DNA of 39,178 bases from the NCBI GenBank assembly GCA_049281195.1, contig JBAPRR010000449.1, positions 1 to 39,178 on the forward strand, written 5' to 3'. This document shows, one piece after another, positions 23,423 through 31,882 of the stretch. Positions within the stretch are counted from its first letter, which is position 1. Every line of letters begins with the position of its first letter. The position numbers and the translations under genes were made by a program. The notes beneath the pieces were generated by a model, which saw only the letters and a list, made by a program, of their open reading frames with translations, made no database searches and was not told where the DNA came from. The DNA is from JBAPRR01 sp049281195 (GTDB taxonomy: Bacteria; Actinomycetota; Acidimicrobiia; Acidimicrobiales; CAVXTF01).

Positions 23423-25096
23423 CTGACCTCGCCCGGTTCTTCGGGCGCGCCATCTCTCAACTTCACGGTTGACGGGCGCGCTGTAACGGTCGCCGACGAT
23501 GGCGCCTCCCTACTCGAGGTTCTCCGCGATCGACTGAACATCAAGAGCGCCAAGGACGGCTGCAGCCCTCAGGGCCAGTGCGGATGCTGCACTGTGTGGG
23601 TCGACGGCAGTCCGCGGGTCTCGTGCGTCACCCCGGTGCGACGGGTGTCCGGCCGCGATGTGACGACACTCTCTGGACTCCCCCCGCACCAACTTTCCGC
23701 CTGGACCGAGGCGTTCACCGCCACCGGGGCCAGCCAATGCGGTTTCTGCACACCGGGGATCATCATGAGGCTTGCTTCGGTCTGTGACCGCAAGCCGAAC
23801 GCGACAACTGCCGACCTGGCGACGTCGCTCGCCGCCCACCTGTGCCGTTGCACCGGTTGGCGCACGATCCTCGACGCAGCCGAGATAGCGCGCGCCCGGC
23901 TGGCAGGTGGATCCGAGCTTGCCGGATCAGAGTCCGCCGCTCACGTCCCGCACCGGGCCTCCGAGCTCGATCCGGATGCCGCGGCTAGAAGAGCGACGAT
24001 CGAGGGACGTTGCGGCCAGTCTGTCGGCGCTCGAGTTGCCGCGGGACTGGGGGGTTTCGCGGATGACACCGCACCGGATGGTGCCCTCGTTGCAGTTCCC
24101 GACGCGTCGCAAGGGTGGTCGGTCGCGGACACGCTCACCGAAGCGCGCGCCAAGGCCGGAAAGGTTCAGGGAAGGAACTCTGGAGCCAGGATCGACTGGC
24201 CGGTTGAGCTACCGGCGCATCCCGGTGGGGGCGATTGGGCGCTTTGTCTTCAGACAACGTTCGTAGAACCGGCGTACCTCGAGCCGGACGCCTCATGGTG
24301 TGAACCGGGCGGCGTCCCGGTGACCCCGCTCGCGAACGGCGGTGCATTCGGGGGAAAGACCCGAACGCTCGTTACCGAGGCGGCCCGGTCGCTCGCATCA
24401 GAGTACGGACGTCCGGTGCGCGTTCTTCTCAACCGCGAGGATGTCGTGCGCCTCGGCCCGAAGAGACCTCCGATCGGTGCCGGATTACAGGCGGATGGAA
24501 CCGGAATCGTGCGCGTCGGCTGGACGCCGCAATCCGGTGATCCGGATTGTTGGATCGACGGCTTCAACGCGGTCCTGCCGGAGTGCAAGGTCCAAGTGGT
24601 CGAGGTACCGGGTCCCCCTGTCTCCTCCGACCCACGCGGCGCGGGATGGGTGGAAGCAGCAATCATCAACGCCGGTTTGGCTGCTGTGTCGAATGCCGAA
24701 GTGAACGAGGTCGAGATCACGTCGCCTGACGGTGGACTCGCCCGCGTCTCATTTGGCACCGACGGCCGGGTAAATGTGACCGTTGACGCTGGTGACGTCC
24801 TCGACGAGACCGTTCTACGTTCATACTGCATCGGGGCGGTGCATCAGGGTCTCGGATGGGTCAAGCGTGAAGCGATCGCGGTGGACGCGTCGGGTCAGGT
24901 GCTCGACCTGACGATCCGTTCGTTCGGGATCCTTCCGGCACGGGACATGCCCCCGGTAGAAGTAAAGGTGCTTTCCCCGCTTGAACAGAAAGCACCAGTG
25001 AACGCTTCTGATGCGGTGTTCGCAGCGACGGCGGCGGCGACTTGGATCGCAGCAGGACTTGCGCCACGGTGGCCGCTCGAAGCGCGGGGTTCATAG
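23423..25096 (+). CDS. Condensed molybdenum-hydroxylase-like protein: 2Fe-2S domains fused to a short Mo-binding domain
   Basis: The first ~170 residues are a xanthine-dehydrogenase small-subunit unit. Plant-type 2Fe-2S cysteines appear in DGCSPQGQCGCCTVWVDG, and the helical 2Fe-2S domain in QCGFCTPGIIM and HLCRCTGWR. The rest (~380 residues) resembles the molybdopterin large subunit, with VEPAYLEPDASW and the cofactor loop NGGAFGGKTRTLV, but CoxL/XdhB chains normally have 700-800 residues. The FAD subunit gene is absent. No ATG, GTG or TTG exists in frame between the preceding stop (23264) and 23594, which is after the first cluster motif. The listed start is a CTG at 23423; a +1 shift from erpA or an ATT start are alternatives. 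RidA follows after 56 bases. Activity and substrate are unknown. Confidence 0.75.
   Translation: MTSPGSSGAPSLNFTVDGRAVTVADDGASLLEVLRDRLNIKSAKDGCSPQGQCGCCTVWVDGSPRVSCVTPVRRVSGRDVTTLSGLPPHQLSAWTEAFTATGASQCGFCTPGIIMRLASVCDRKPNATTADLATSLAAHLCRCTGWRTILDAAEIARARLAGGSELAGSESAAHVPHRASELDPDAAARRATIEGRCGQSVGARVAAGLGGFADDTAPDGALVAVPDASQGWSVADTLTEARAKAGKVQGRNSGARIDWPVELPAHPGGGDWALCLQTTFVEPAYLEPDASWCEPGGVPVTPLANGGAFGGKTRTLVTEAARSLASEYGRPVRVLLNREDVVRLGPKRPPIGAGLQADGTGIVRVGWTPQSGDPDCWIDGFNAVLPECKVQVVEVPGPPVSSDPRGAGWVEAAIINAGLAAVSNAEVNEVEITSPDGGLARVSFGTDGRVNVTVDAGDVLDETVLRSYCIGAVHQGLGWVKREAIAVDASGQVLDLTIRSFGILPARDMPPVEVKVLSPLEQKAPVNASDAVFAATAAATWIAAGLAPRWPLEARGS
23430..23447 (+). other. Hairpin between erpA and the Mo-hydroxylase-like gene
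   Basis: CGCCCG and CGGGCG (6-base stem, loop of six) lie 24 bases after the erpA stop, just inside the proposed start of the next gene. It may be a transcript or translation control element; no T-run follows. Confidence 0.4.
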
Positions 25097-25116
25097 CAAG
25101 CGCGGGGTTCATAGCA
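25081..25116. repeat. Exact 18-base tandem duplication
   Basis: AGCGCGGGGTTCATAGCA occurs twice back to back (25081-25098 and 25099-25116). The first copy contains the stop codon of the Mo-hydroxylase-like gene, so the unit was duplicated across its 3' end. Confidence 0.9.
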
Positions 25117-25152
25117 AGCAGAGTCGATGGCAAACCCGAAGAGGAGAGTCTC

Positions 25153-25509
25153 ATGAGCAAGCCGGTTGGTCCCTACACCCCCGTCATGAGGGCGGGTCGG
25201 TTCGTTGTCTGTTCTGGTCAGGTGGGTCTGGTCCCGGGAGACTCTCCCAAACTCGCTGACGGTTTCGAAGCCCAGGTGCGTCAGTCGATGCAGAACGTCG
25301 CAACCGTGCTCAGTGAGCACGGACTCGCCTGGCCCGACGTGTTCAAGACGACGGTGTACCTCACAGACATGTCGGAGTACTCGAACTTCAATTCGATCTA
25401 TGTCGAAGAGCTCGGCTCGCACCGACCGGCGAGGACTCTCGTCGCAGTTTCAGCACTGCCGGTCGGCGCGCTGGTGGAGATCGAGGCTTGGGCGCTCGCC
25501 GAGGATTGA
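25153..25509 (+). CDS. RidA-family protein
   Basis: The 118-residue protein belongs to the RidA/YjgF family, which deaminates reactive enamine/imine intermediates. Family positions are visible: GPYTPVMRAGRFVVCSGQVG near the start, VFKTTVYLTDMSEYSNFNSI, and RPARTLVAVSALPVGALVEIE with the conserved Arg and Glu. The ATG at 25153 has GAGGAG six bases upstream. It lies 56 bases after the Mo-hydroxylase-like gene on the same strand, so it may clear intermediates made by it. Confidence 0.9.
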   Translation: MSKPVGPYTPVMRAGRFVVCSGQVGLVPGDSPKLADGFEAQVRQSMQNVATVLSEHGLAWPDVFKTTVYLTDMSEYSNFNSIYVEELGSHRPARTLVAVSALPVGALVEIEAWALAED

Positions 25510-25536
25510 TCCCTCAAGTGTGATCGCAGCAGCTAT

Positions 25537-26217
25537 TCACGCTGTCCACGAACCCTGACCGAGTCGGTATCCCACTGACCTGACCGTCTGGATCAGGTGA
25601 GCGTGCTCCTCACCGAGCTTTGCGCGGAGACGCCTGATGTGAACGTCGACCGTGCGGGCGCCGCCGTAATACTCGTAACCCCACACTCTGTTGAGCAATG
25701 TCTCGCGGGTGAACACCTTTCCGGGCCTCGCCGCAAGAAATCGCAAGAGCTCGTACTCCATGTACGTCAGATCCATGACACGCCCCGACACCGCAGCCTG
25801 GTACGTCTCGAGGTTCAACAGGAGCGGGCCGTGTTCGATGATCGCTTCGGACGACCCCCGGCCGGCCTTGCGCAACAGCCTCTCCAGCCTGGCCCCGAGC
25901 TCGTCTCCGTGAAGGGGGATGACGCAGAAATCGTCGAAGTCGTCCTCGCGGGAGTTGAGCTCGTGGAGTTGGTCGACCCGCACCACCACTATCAACGGGT
26001 TCAACGGATCATCCCCGGTGCGCAGCTGGGTGCACAGGCTGAAGGCGCTCTCCGGACGGGTGTTGGCGCAGATCAGCGCTCCCGCCCAGCCGTCTTCCGG
26101 CTCGGCGAGGCGGATCATCTCAGGACCGTCGACCGCCTTCCACACATAACCGGCGCGGTCCAGCACCAATGCGACCTCCGTCGGCAACGGGTCCGGAAAG
26201 CACAGAAGCGGCTCCAC
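25537..26217 (-). CDS. glnR: GlnR-like orphan OmpR-family regulator
   Basis: The 226-residue protein has an OmpR layout. The receiver is degenerate: where the phosphoacceptor Asp normally stands, the sequence is ALICANTRPE, with Ala51/Asn52 and no Asp. The DNA-binding domain (about 130-220) is well kept: DLTYMEYELLRFLAARPGKV, RETLLNRVWGYEYYGG and ARTVDVHIRRLRAKLG. Actinobacterial GlnR has exactly these traits: a non-phosphorylated receiver and a GYxYYGG...RTVDVHxRRLRAKLG motif. Its position beside two glutamine synthetase genes supports a role in nitrogen control. The start is a GTG at 26217, 36 bases after the synthetase stop, so it may be co-transcribed with that gene. The symbol is by similarity and context. 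Confidence 0.75.
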   Translation of the reverse strand: MEPLLCFPDPLPTEVALVLDRAGYVWKAVDGPEMIRLAEPEDGWAGALICANTRPESAFSLCTQLRTGDDPLNPLIVVVRVDQLHELNSREDDFDDFCVIPLHGDELGARLERLLRKAGRGSSEAIIEHGPLLLNLETYQAAVSGRVMDLTYMEYELLRFLAARPGKVFTRETLLNRVWGYEYYGGARTVDVHIRRLRAKLGEEHAHLIQTVRSVGYRLGQGSWTA

Positions 26218-26253
26218 GCCTAATTCTCGTCGGCTTCGGTCACTCAGCTCAAA

Positions 26254-27588
26254 TCACAGCAGCGGTAGGTACCGGTCGAGCTCGAATTGGCTGATGTGCG
26301 TTTTGTAGGCCGACCACTCTTCCCGCTTGTTGCGGATGAACCATTCGAAGACGTGTTCGCCCAGTGTCTCCGCGACCAGCTCGGATCGTTCCATCTCGAT
26401 GACCGCGTCGTTGAGGCTGCCTGGCAGGGGGCGGATCCCGTCGGCGGCCAGCTCCTCCGGGGTCATGGCGAAGAGGTTCTGCGAGGCCTCGCGAGGTAGC
26501 TCGTATTCGTTCTCGATCCCCTTCAGCCCAGCGGCCAGAATGACGGCGAAGGCCAGGTAGGGGTTGCACGCAGAATCGGGAGCCCTGTACTCGACGCGGG
26601 TGGACTCGGGCTTGCCCCGCTTCACCACCGGGATCCGGATCAGAGCCGATCGGTTGTTCCGGGCCCATGAAACGTAGATCGGAGCTTCGTAACCCGAGAC
26701 CAGTCGCTTGTACGAGTTGACCCATTGGTTGGTGACAGCCGTGATCTCAGAGGCGTGTCTCATCAACCCGGCGATGAAACGCTTGGCCACCGTAGACACG
26801 AGGTACTCGTCCTCCGGGTCGTAGAAGGCATTGGTGTCGCCTTCGAACAGCGACAGGTGGGTGTGCATCCCCGATCCCTGCACGCCTGCCAGCGGCTTCG
26901 GCATGAAGCTCGCGTGGACGCCTTGCCGGTGGGCGGTCTCCTTCACCACCAGTCTGACGGTCATCACCGTGTCGGCCATGGTCAGTGCGTCCGTGTAGCG
27001 CAGATCGATCTCGTGCTGGCTCGGCGCGTCCTCGTGTTGGGCGTGCTCGACGGGGATTCCCATCTCCTCCAAGGTGAGGACGCTCTGCTTACGGAGGTCG
27101 GTTGCCTTGTCGGTCGCGGTCAGCTCAAAGTAGGAGCCCGAGTCGATGGTTGCCGGGGGGTGTCCGGGGTCGGCGTCGGCGAAATAGAAGTACTCCATCT
27201 CAGGAGACGAGAAGAAGGTGAACCCCCGAGAGCGCGCCTTGTCGAGGGTCCGGCGCAGAACGTGACGGGGACAGCCCTCGAACGGAGTGCCGTCGAGGTT
27301 GAAGATGTCGCAGAAGACGCTCGCGACGGGGACGTCCGCCGGGTGCCAGGGCAGCACCTGGAAGGTCTTTATGTCGGGCCGGGCCAACACGTCGGATTCC
27401 TGGATGCGGCTGAACCCGTCGATGGCCGAGCCATCGAAGGTCATGCCTTCTTCGAGTGCGTTCTCGAGCTCCGCCGGGGTGATGCTGAACGTTTTGGGAG
27501 TGCCGAGTACGTCTGTGAACCAGAGCTGCACGAAGCGAATGGCACGCTCTTCCACGGTCCTCAATACGTATTCCTGCTGGCTGCGCAT
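26254..27588 (-). CDS. Type I glutamine synthetase, GlnA2-like (GSI-alpha)
   Basis: From the ATG at 27588 (GGAGG four to five bases upstream) the protein has 444 residues. MRSQQEYVLRTVEERAIRF and WFTDVLGTPKTFSI match the N-terminus of actinobacterial GlnA2. Active-site signatures are present: MTFDGSAIDGF, FMPKPLAGVQGSGMHTH and NRSALIRIP. The regulatory Tyr of GSI-beta enzymes is replaced (QNLFAMTPEE has Phe), so adenylylation is not expected. It may make glutamine or act as a gamma-glutamyl-polyamine/amine ligase, as some GlnA paralogues do. It is divergent from the second synthetase, with GlnR-like encoded downstream. Confidence 0.85.
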   Translation of the reverse strand: MRSQQEYVLRTVEERAIRFVQLWFTDVLGTPKTFSITPAELENALEEGMTFDGSAIDGFSRIQESDVLARPDIKTFQVLPWHPADVPVASVFCDIFNLDGTPFEGCPRHVLRRTLDKARSRGFTFFSSPEMEYFYFADADPGHPPATIDSGSYFELTATDKATDLRKQSVLTLEEMGIPVEHAQHEDAPSQHEIDLRYTDALTMADTVMTVRLVVKETAHRQGVHASFMPKPLAGVQGSGMHTHLSLFEGDTNAFYDPEDEYLVSTVAKRFIAGLMRHASEITAVTNQWVNSYKRLVSGYEAPIYVSWARNNRSALIRIPVVKRGKPESTRVEYRAPDSACNPYLAFAVILAAGLKGIENEYELPREASQNLFAMTPEELAADGIRPLPGSLNDAVIEMERSELVAETLGEHVFEWFIRNKREEWSAYKTHISQFELDRYLPLL

Positions 27589-27670
27589 ATTGCCTCCGTT
27601 GCGCCCTTCAGAGATAGGGCCCATCAGATTGTCTCAGGCCCACGGGTCTTGTCTTTACCTGGGTCATGTG

Positions 27671-27709
27671 GTTTACAGAGCGTTCACGAACGGGCAATCC
27701 GACAGAAAC
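27671..27709. promoter_or_regulatory. Candidate GlnR box between the two glutamine synthetase genes
   Basis: Four five-base blocks recur every 11 bases: TTTAC (27672), TTCAC (27683), GCAAT (27694) and GAAAC (27705), each separated by six bases. This matches the periodicity of the actinomycete GlnR site (GTnAC-n6-GAAAC repeats), with good agreement only in the outer blocks. The 283-base gap otherwise holds no gene. Confidence 0.35.
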
Positions 27710-27871
27710 GAGCAGGTGGGAGCCTTGGGGGCGACTGGCCGGGTCGCGGAATGGCCTTTCGGCGCTGATTTCGACTTGTCCGTCTGGCGGGGGTTCGCGA
27801 CATTGGGCGGGCTCGGTCATCTGGCTACTACCCATCCGGGGACGACCTGCCCGGAGAACTAAGGAGGAGAT

Positions 27872-29302
27872 GTGCAGCAGCGGTCTCCAGCGGAGGTACT
27901 CCGTCTGGTCAAAGACGAGGGCGTCGAGATCGTCGACTTCAGGTTCATCGACCTTCCGGGGTTGACCCAGCACTTCTCTGTTCCTGCGCACGCCCTCCGC
28001 GAGGACGTCTTCGAAGAGGGGATCGGTTTCGACGGTTCGTCCATCCGTGGGTTCCAGGAGATCCAGGAATCGGACATGCTCCTGTTCCCGGACCCGAACA
28101 CGGTGGTCCTCGACCCGTTCCGCACTCACAAGACGCTCAACCTCAACTGCTTCGTGCGAGACCCGATCACCCTCGAGTCCTACTCTCGAGACCCGAGATA
28201 TGTGGCGCAGAAGGCCGAGGCCTACCTGAAGACGACGGGCATCGCGGACACGACCTATTTCGGTCCCGAGGCTGAATTCTTCATCTTCGACGAGGTCCGT
28301 TACTCCCAGGACAGCCACTCCGCCTACTACGAGGTCGACTCGATCGAGGGTCACTGGAACACTGACTCGCCGGGCAGAGACGGTTCACCGAACCTCGGTT
28401 ACAAGATCCGGCCGAAAGAGGGATATTTCCCTGTGCCGCCGGCGGACCACTTTCAGGATCTGCGCTCGGAGATGATCCTGACAATGGAGAGGCTCGGCAT
28501 CGAGGTCGAGGTTCAGCACCACGAGGTTGCGACCGCCGGTCAGGCCGAGATCGACATGCGATTCGACACTCTGCTGATGATGGCGGACAAGTTGACGCTG
28601 TACAAATACATCGTAAAGAACGTCGCCTATGCCGCGGGCTACTCGGCAACGTTCATGCCGAAGCCCCTCTTCCAGGACAACGGTTCGGGAATGCACTGCC
28701 ACCAGTCACTGTGGAATGGCGACACGCCGCTCTTCTACGGAGACGGCTACGGCGGGCTTTCCGACATCGGACGCTGGTACGTCGGCGGTCTGCTTCGTCA
28801 CGCTCGTGCGGTACTGGCCTTCGCTGCACCGACAACGAACTCGTACAAGCGTCTGGTCCCCGGCTACGAGGCTCCTGTCAACCTGGTGTACTCGCAGCGG
28901 AACCGGTCGGCTGCTTGCCGCATCCCGCTTTACTCGCAGAGCCCGAAGGCTAAGCGCATCGAGTTCCGTTGCCCCGACCCGTCGTGCAACCCATACCTGG
29001 CGTTCTCGGCGATGTTGATGGCCGGGCTCGACGGCGTTCTCAACAGAATCGAACCGCCGGACCCGGTGGACAAGGACCTGTACGACCTTCCGCCCGAGGA
29101 ACTTTCGAAAGTCCCTCAGGTCCCCGCGTCGCTCACAGAGGCTCTCGAAGCACTCGAAGCTGACAACGCCTTCTTGAAGGCTGGCGGAGTGTTCACCGAC
29201 GACCTCATCGATACGTGGATCGCCTACAAGACGGAGAACGAAGTCGACGCGGTTCGTCTACGGCCTCACCCGTGGGAGTTCATGCTCTACTACGACATCT
29301 GA
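27872..29302 (+). CDS. glnA: Type I glutamine synthetase (GSI-beta)
   Basis: The 476-residue protein is a full-length ammonium-assimilating glutamine synthetase. GIGFDGSSIRGF, FGPEAEFFIFD, FMPKPLFQDNGSGMHCHQSL, NRSAACRIP and RIEFRCPDPSCNPYLAF are the expected active-site signatures. The adenylylation Tyr404 is kept in DLYDLPPEE. The start is a GTG at 27872 with AAGGAGG four bases upstream. It is divergent from the GlnA2-like gene, and a candidate GlnR site lies in the shared upstream region. It converges with the TPR-cyclase gene at 29363. Confidence 0.93.
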   Translation: MQQRSPAEVLRLVKDEGVEIVDFRFIDLPGLTQHFSVPAHALREDVFEEGIGFDGSSIRGFQEIQESDMLLFPDPNTVVLDPFRTHKTLNLNCFVRDPITLESYSRDPRYVAQKAEAYLKTTGIADTTYFGPEAEFFIFDEVRYSQDSHSAYYEVDSIEGHWNTDSPGRDGSPNLGYKIRPKEGYFPVPPADHFQDLRSEMILTMERLGIEVEVQHHEVATAGQAEIDMRFDTLLMMADKLTLYKYIVKNVAYAAGYSATFMPKPLFQDNGSGMHCHQSLWNGDTPLFYGDGYGGLSDIGRWYVGGLLRHARAVLAFAAPTTNSYKRLVPGYEAPVNLVYSQRNRSAACRIPLYSQSPKAKRIEFRCPDPSCNPYLAFSAMLMAGLDGVLNRIEPPDPVDKDLYDLPPEELSKVPQVPASLTEALEALEADNAFLKAGGVFTDDLIDTWIAYKTENEVDAVRLRPHPWEFMLYYDI

Positions 29303-29362
29303 GCCGTTCTGTATCGGGGAGCGTTGGAAGCGCCGTTAACACACGGCCGGCGCACCAGATGC

Positions 29363-31297
29363 CTATTGCCACTCGACGCTCGCGACGTCGAGGGCGGCGG
29401 AGAGCCCCTTCAGATGGAGTTCGCGGCGGTTACGAATGTGGCTGTGGTCACTGAGCGACTCGATGACAGTTGAGGTCACAAGGATCTCTCCACTGTCGGC
29501 GGTGGCACCGACACGGGCAGCTTCGTGCACTCCCTTGCCCAAGTAGTCATTGCCGAGGTCGACAGCCTCGGTGGCATGAACACCAATGCGCACCTGCGGA
29601 GCGAAGCCATGCTCGCGGCGGTGATCGGCCAGGGTGCGCTGGATCGCAATGCCGCACTCGACGGCGTCTAGGGAATCAGCGAAAGATACGAAGAAACCAT
29701 CTCCTTCGTGGTTGATTTCCCGACCGTTAGCTGCCTGAAAACACTGACGCAGGGTTCGGTCATGCCAATCCAGCAGGCTTCCCCACGAGTCATCACCCAG
29801 GACCTCGACGAGCCTGGTCGAGTCGACAATGTCAGTGAACATCAGAGTCCTGGTGGCCCGGCTCCGCCGAGGTGCTTGGAGCATCGAGCGCACCCGCTCG
29901 GCGTCTCGGAGCGCGCCGAGACGTTCGAACGCGCTAAGCGCTGCTCCTAGCTCCTCTGTTGCGTTCGACTCCTGGCCACCAACTCGTAGCGCTCGGGCGA
30001 TGATGACCCGAGCACGAGCCGCCTCGAACGGCGCGTCGACCTCGCACCACATCCGGCATGCCTCCCGGAGTGAGGTAATCGAGGCCTCTGCGTCGCCTTT
30101 GGCCAATTGGACCTGGCCGCGCGCTTCGGCCACAGAGGCGAGGGCGGCGGTGGTGTGGAACGACTTCCCCCATGACTCCAACTCGGCCAAAGCATCGCGG
30201 GCGCGGTCGAACTGACCGGCTGCCAAAGCGATGGTCACCGCTGCGGGTAGAACCGAGCCGCGGTCCTCTTGGTGGACGCCGACCATCTGGGCCAACGCGT
30301 CGGCAATGCTGGCTAGAGCAGCGTCAGGCTTACCTTCGTCCAACAGCAACAGCGCCAGTCCCGGCTGGGGCAGTCCGCCCAGCTCCTGAGCACGTCGAAA
30401 GGCGTCTCGGGCCCCTGATCGATCGCCCCTTCTCCGCCGAATCTCACCGAGCTCGGTCAGAGCCCATCCGGTCGCGATCAGGTTGGCTGGCAACAACTCT
30501 TCGATGGCATCGAGGGCGTCTCGCTCCGCGTTGTCAAGATCCCCGCGAAGACGGCGGACTTCAGCGCGATGGAACCGACAAAGACCAGGAAAGCCACTCA
30601 ACGACTCTCGCTCGGACCATCGCAGCGACGCGTCGGTCCACTCGCCGGCCCGTCGCCAGTCGGCCATGTTGCGGTAGGCCCAGATCGCGCCGCAATAGAC
30701 CATTCCGGTGGTGTAAGGGTCGCTGGCGGCGCCGCTCATGGCAGCAGCCTCATCGACCAAGGCACGACCCGCTTCGACGTCGCCCCGTGCGATCAACACA
30801 TGCCCCTCGTCGTGCAAACCGAAGGCTTCTAGATCGATGTCACCCAGCCGACGGCCGATCGCGCTTGCCTCGCGGGCGTGGTCCAAGGCGGACGCTGAAT
30901 CTTCGTCGGCCCATGTGGCTCGGCCCAGGGCCCACTGCAGGTAGCCGTGGGCAGAGCATTCGGGCTCGTGCTCGAGTAAGCGAGAAGCACGAGCCAGCCA
31001 GCCCCCGGCTTCAGAAAGGCTGTTGCGGACGAAGTGTTCACGGCACAGCGACAAGGCGACTCTCGCCGCGAGGCCTAGTTTGCCGACGCGTTCGTAGCGA
31101 GCCTCGGCCTGCTCCAAGGCATTGATCATGGCGCTGTACTCACATGCCCAGCGTGCCGCCTCTGCCAGCAGCTCGGCATCTTCGGGTGCAAGCGGCGAGC
31201 GCCTCTCGGCCGCCGTCAGCAAATCGAACGCCCCACGCCAATCCCGGCGCTCGTAAGCCGATCGAGCGTCGCTGAGCTCGTCGATGAGGTCGCCCAT
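29363..31297 (-). CDS. TPR-type protein with a C-terminal class III nucleotide cyclase domain
   Basis: The 644-residue protein begins with ~470 residues of helical TPR-like repeats (WALTELGEIRRRRGDRSGAR, ASVAEARGQVQLAKGDAEAS) and ends with a cyclase homology domain from about 484. Metal-binding Asp489 (FTDIVDST) and Asp533 (HEGDGF) are present, as are Asp584 and the transition-state Arg595. But the substrate-specifying Lys is Asn529 (EINHEGD), and the transition-state Asn is His591 (GKGVHEAAR). It may use another chemistry, be weakly active, or be a ligand-binding domain. The ATG at 31297 has GGAGGG five bases upstream. No N-terminal regulator domain or membrane segment is seen. Confidence 0.8.
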   Translation of the reverse strand: MGDLIDELSDARSAYERRDWRGAFDLLTAAERRSPLAPEDAELLAEAARWACEYSAMINALEQAEARYERVGKLGLAARVALSLCREHFVRNSLSEAGGWLARASRLLEHEPECSAHGYLQWALGRATWADEDSASALDHAREASAIGRRLGDIDLEAFGLHDEGHVLIARGDVEAGRALVDEAAAMSGAASDPYTTGMVYCGAIWAYRNMADWRRAGEWTDASLRWSERESLSGFPGLCRFHRAEVRRLRGDLDNAERDALDAIEELLPANLIATGWALTELGEIRRRRGDRSGARDAFRRAQELGGLPQPGLALLLLDEGKPDAALASIADALAQMVGVHQEDRGSVLPAAVTIALAAGQFDRARDALAELESWGKSFHTTAALASVAEARGQVQLAKGDAEASITSLREACRMWCEVDAPFEAARARVIIARALRVGGQESNATEELGAALSAFERLGALRDAERVRSMLQAPRRSRATRTLMFTDIVDSTRLVEVLGDDSWGSLLDWHDRTLRQCFQAANGREINHEGDGFFVSFADSLDAVECGIAIQRTLADHRREHGFAPQVRIGVHATEAVDLGNDYLGKGVHEAARVGATADSGEILVTSTVIESLSDHSHIRNRRELHLKGLSAALDVASVEWQ

Positions 31298-31454
31298 GAG
31301 GTCCCTCCAACTAAGCCACGTACAGTACAGGCCTTCACCGATCCGGGGTCCCTTCCCACGCCTGAGGGGCCGGTCAAAAGGTGGCACCCGACCCGTCGTT
31401 CGGGGAGAGGTGGGTTGACCCCGCCTTTCTCCGAGGTGTTGGCCCACTTCTTCC

Positions 31455-31794
31455 GGAGATCGACTACACACTCCCAGAAGGGGTCGTCCGGACGGGCCGT
31501 CTCCGTTGTCTTGACCCGAACTGGCCGGCGCACGGCCGTACGGATACTCAAACGCGCGAGAAGTCACTGACAAGCGCATTGTCCGCGTTGTCCCTGGATG
31601 AGATCGACAATCTTGCGGCGGCGCTGGACACGATGCTCACCACGGTCACCCAACTCAGAGCAGAGGAACGCTCTGCCCGCACCAACGACCGTCCACAGCC
31701 ATGGCTATGTCGCCTCTGCGACTTCGCCGCGTGCGGCCGTAGCGAGGGCAACTGCCCGGTCAACAACGCAGTTAGGACCAGCAACAGGAGCTAG
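31455..31794 (+). pseudogene. MarR-family regulator, 3' remnant with a frameshift
   Basis: The C-terminal part (31552-31794) reads EKSLTSALSALSLDEIDNLA and ends CRLCDFAACGRSEGNCPV, the cysteine-rich tail of many actinobacterial MarR proteins. The wing region (RAVSVVLTRTGRRTAV) lies upstream in another frame (about 31497-31555) and joins it if one base is restored near 31558. The winged-helix N-terminus is not found. The gene is therefore broken and has lost its DNA-reading part. It lies in a 585-base stretch (31298-31882) with no other convincing gene. Confidence 0.55.
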
Positions 31795-31882
31795 CGCAGA
31801 CGATCCCACTTCTGCTGTCTGGAGCAGTCCGGCCGGAGTATCTCGAGGCTCTGCTCTGATAACGACATTCAGAACAGATAAA

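Noticed and set aside
26725..27768. 347-residue frame opposite the GlnA2-like gene
   Set aside because: Antisense to a clear glutamine synthetase; His/Val/Gly-rich composition expected from the reverse frame.
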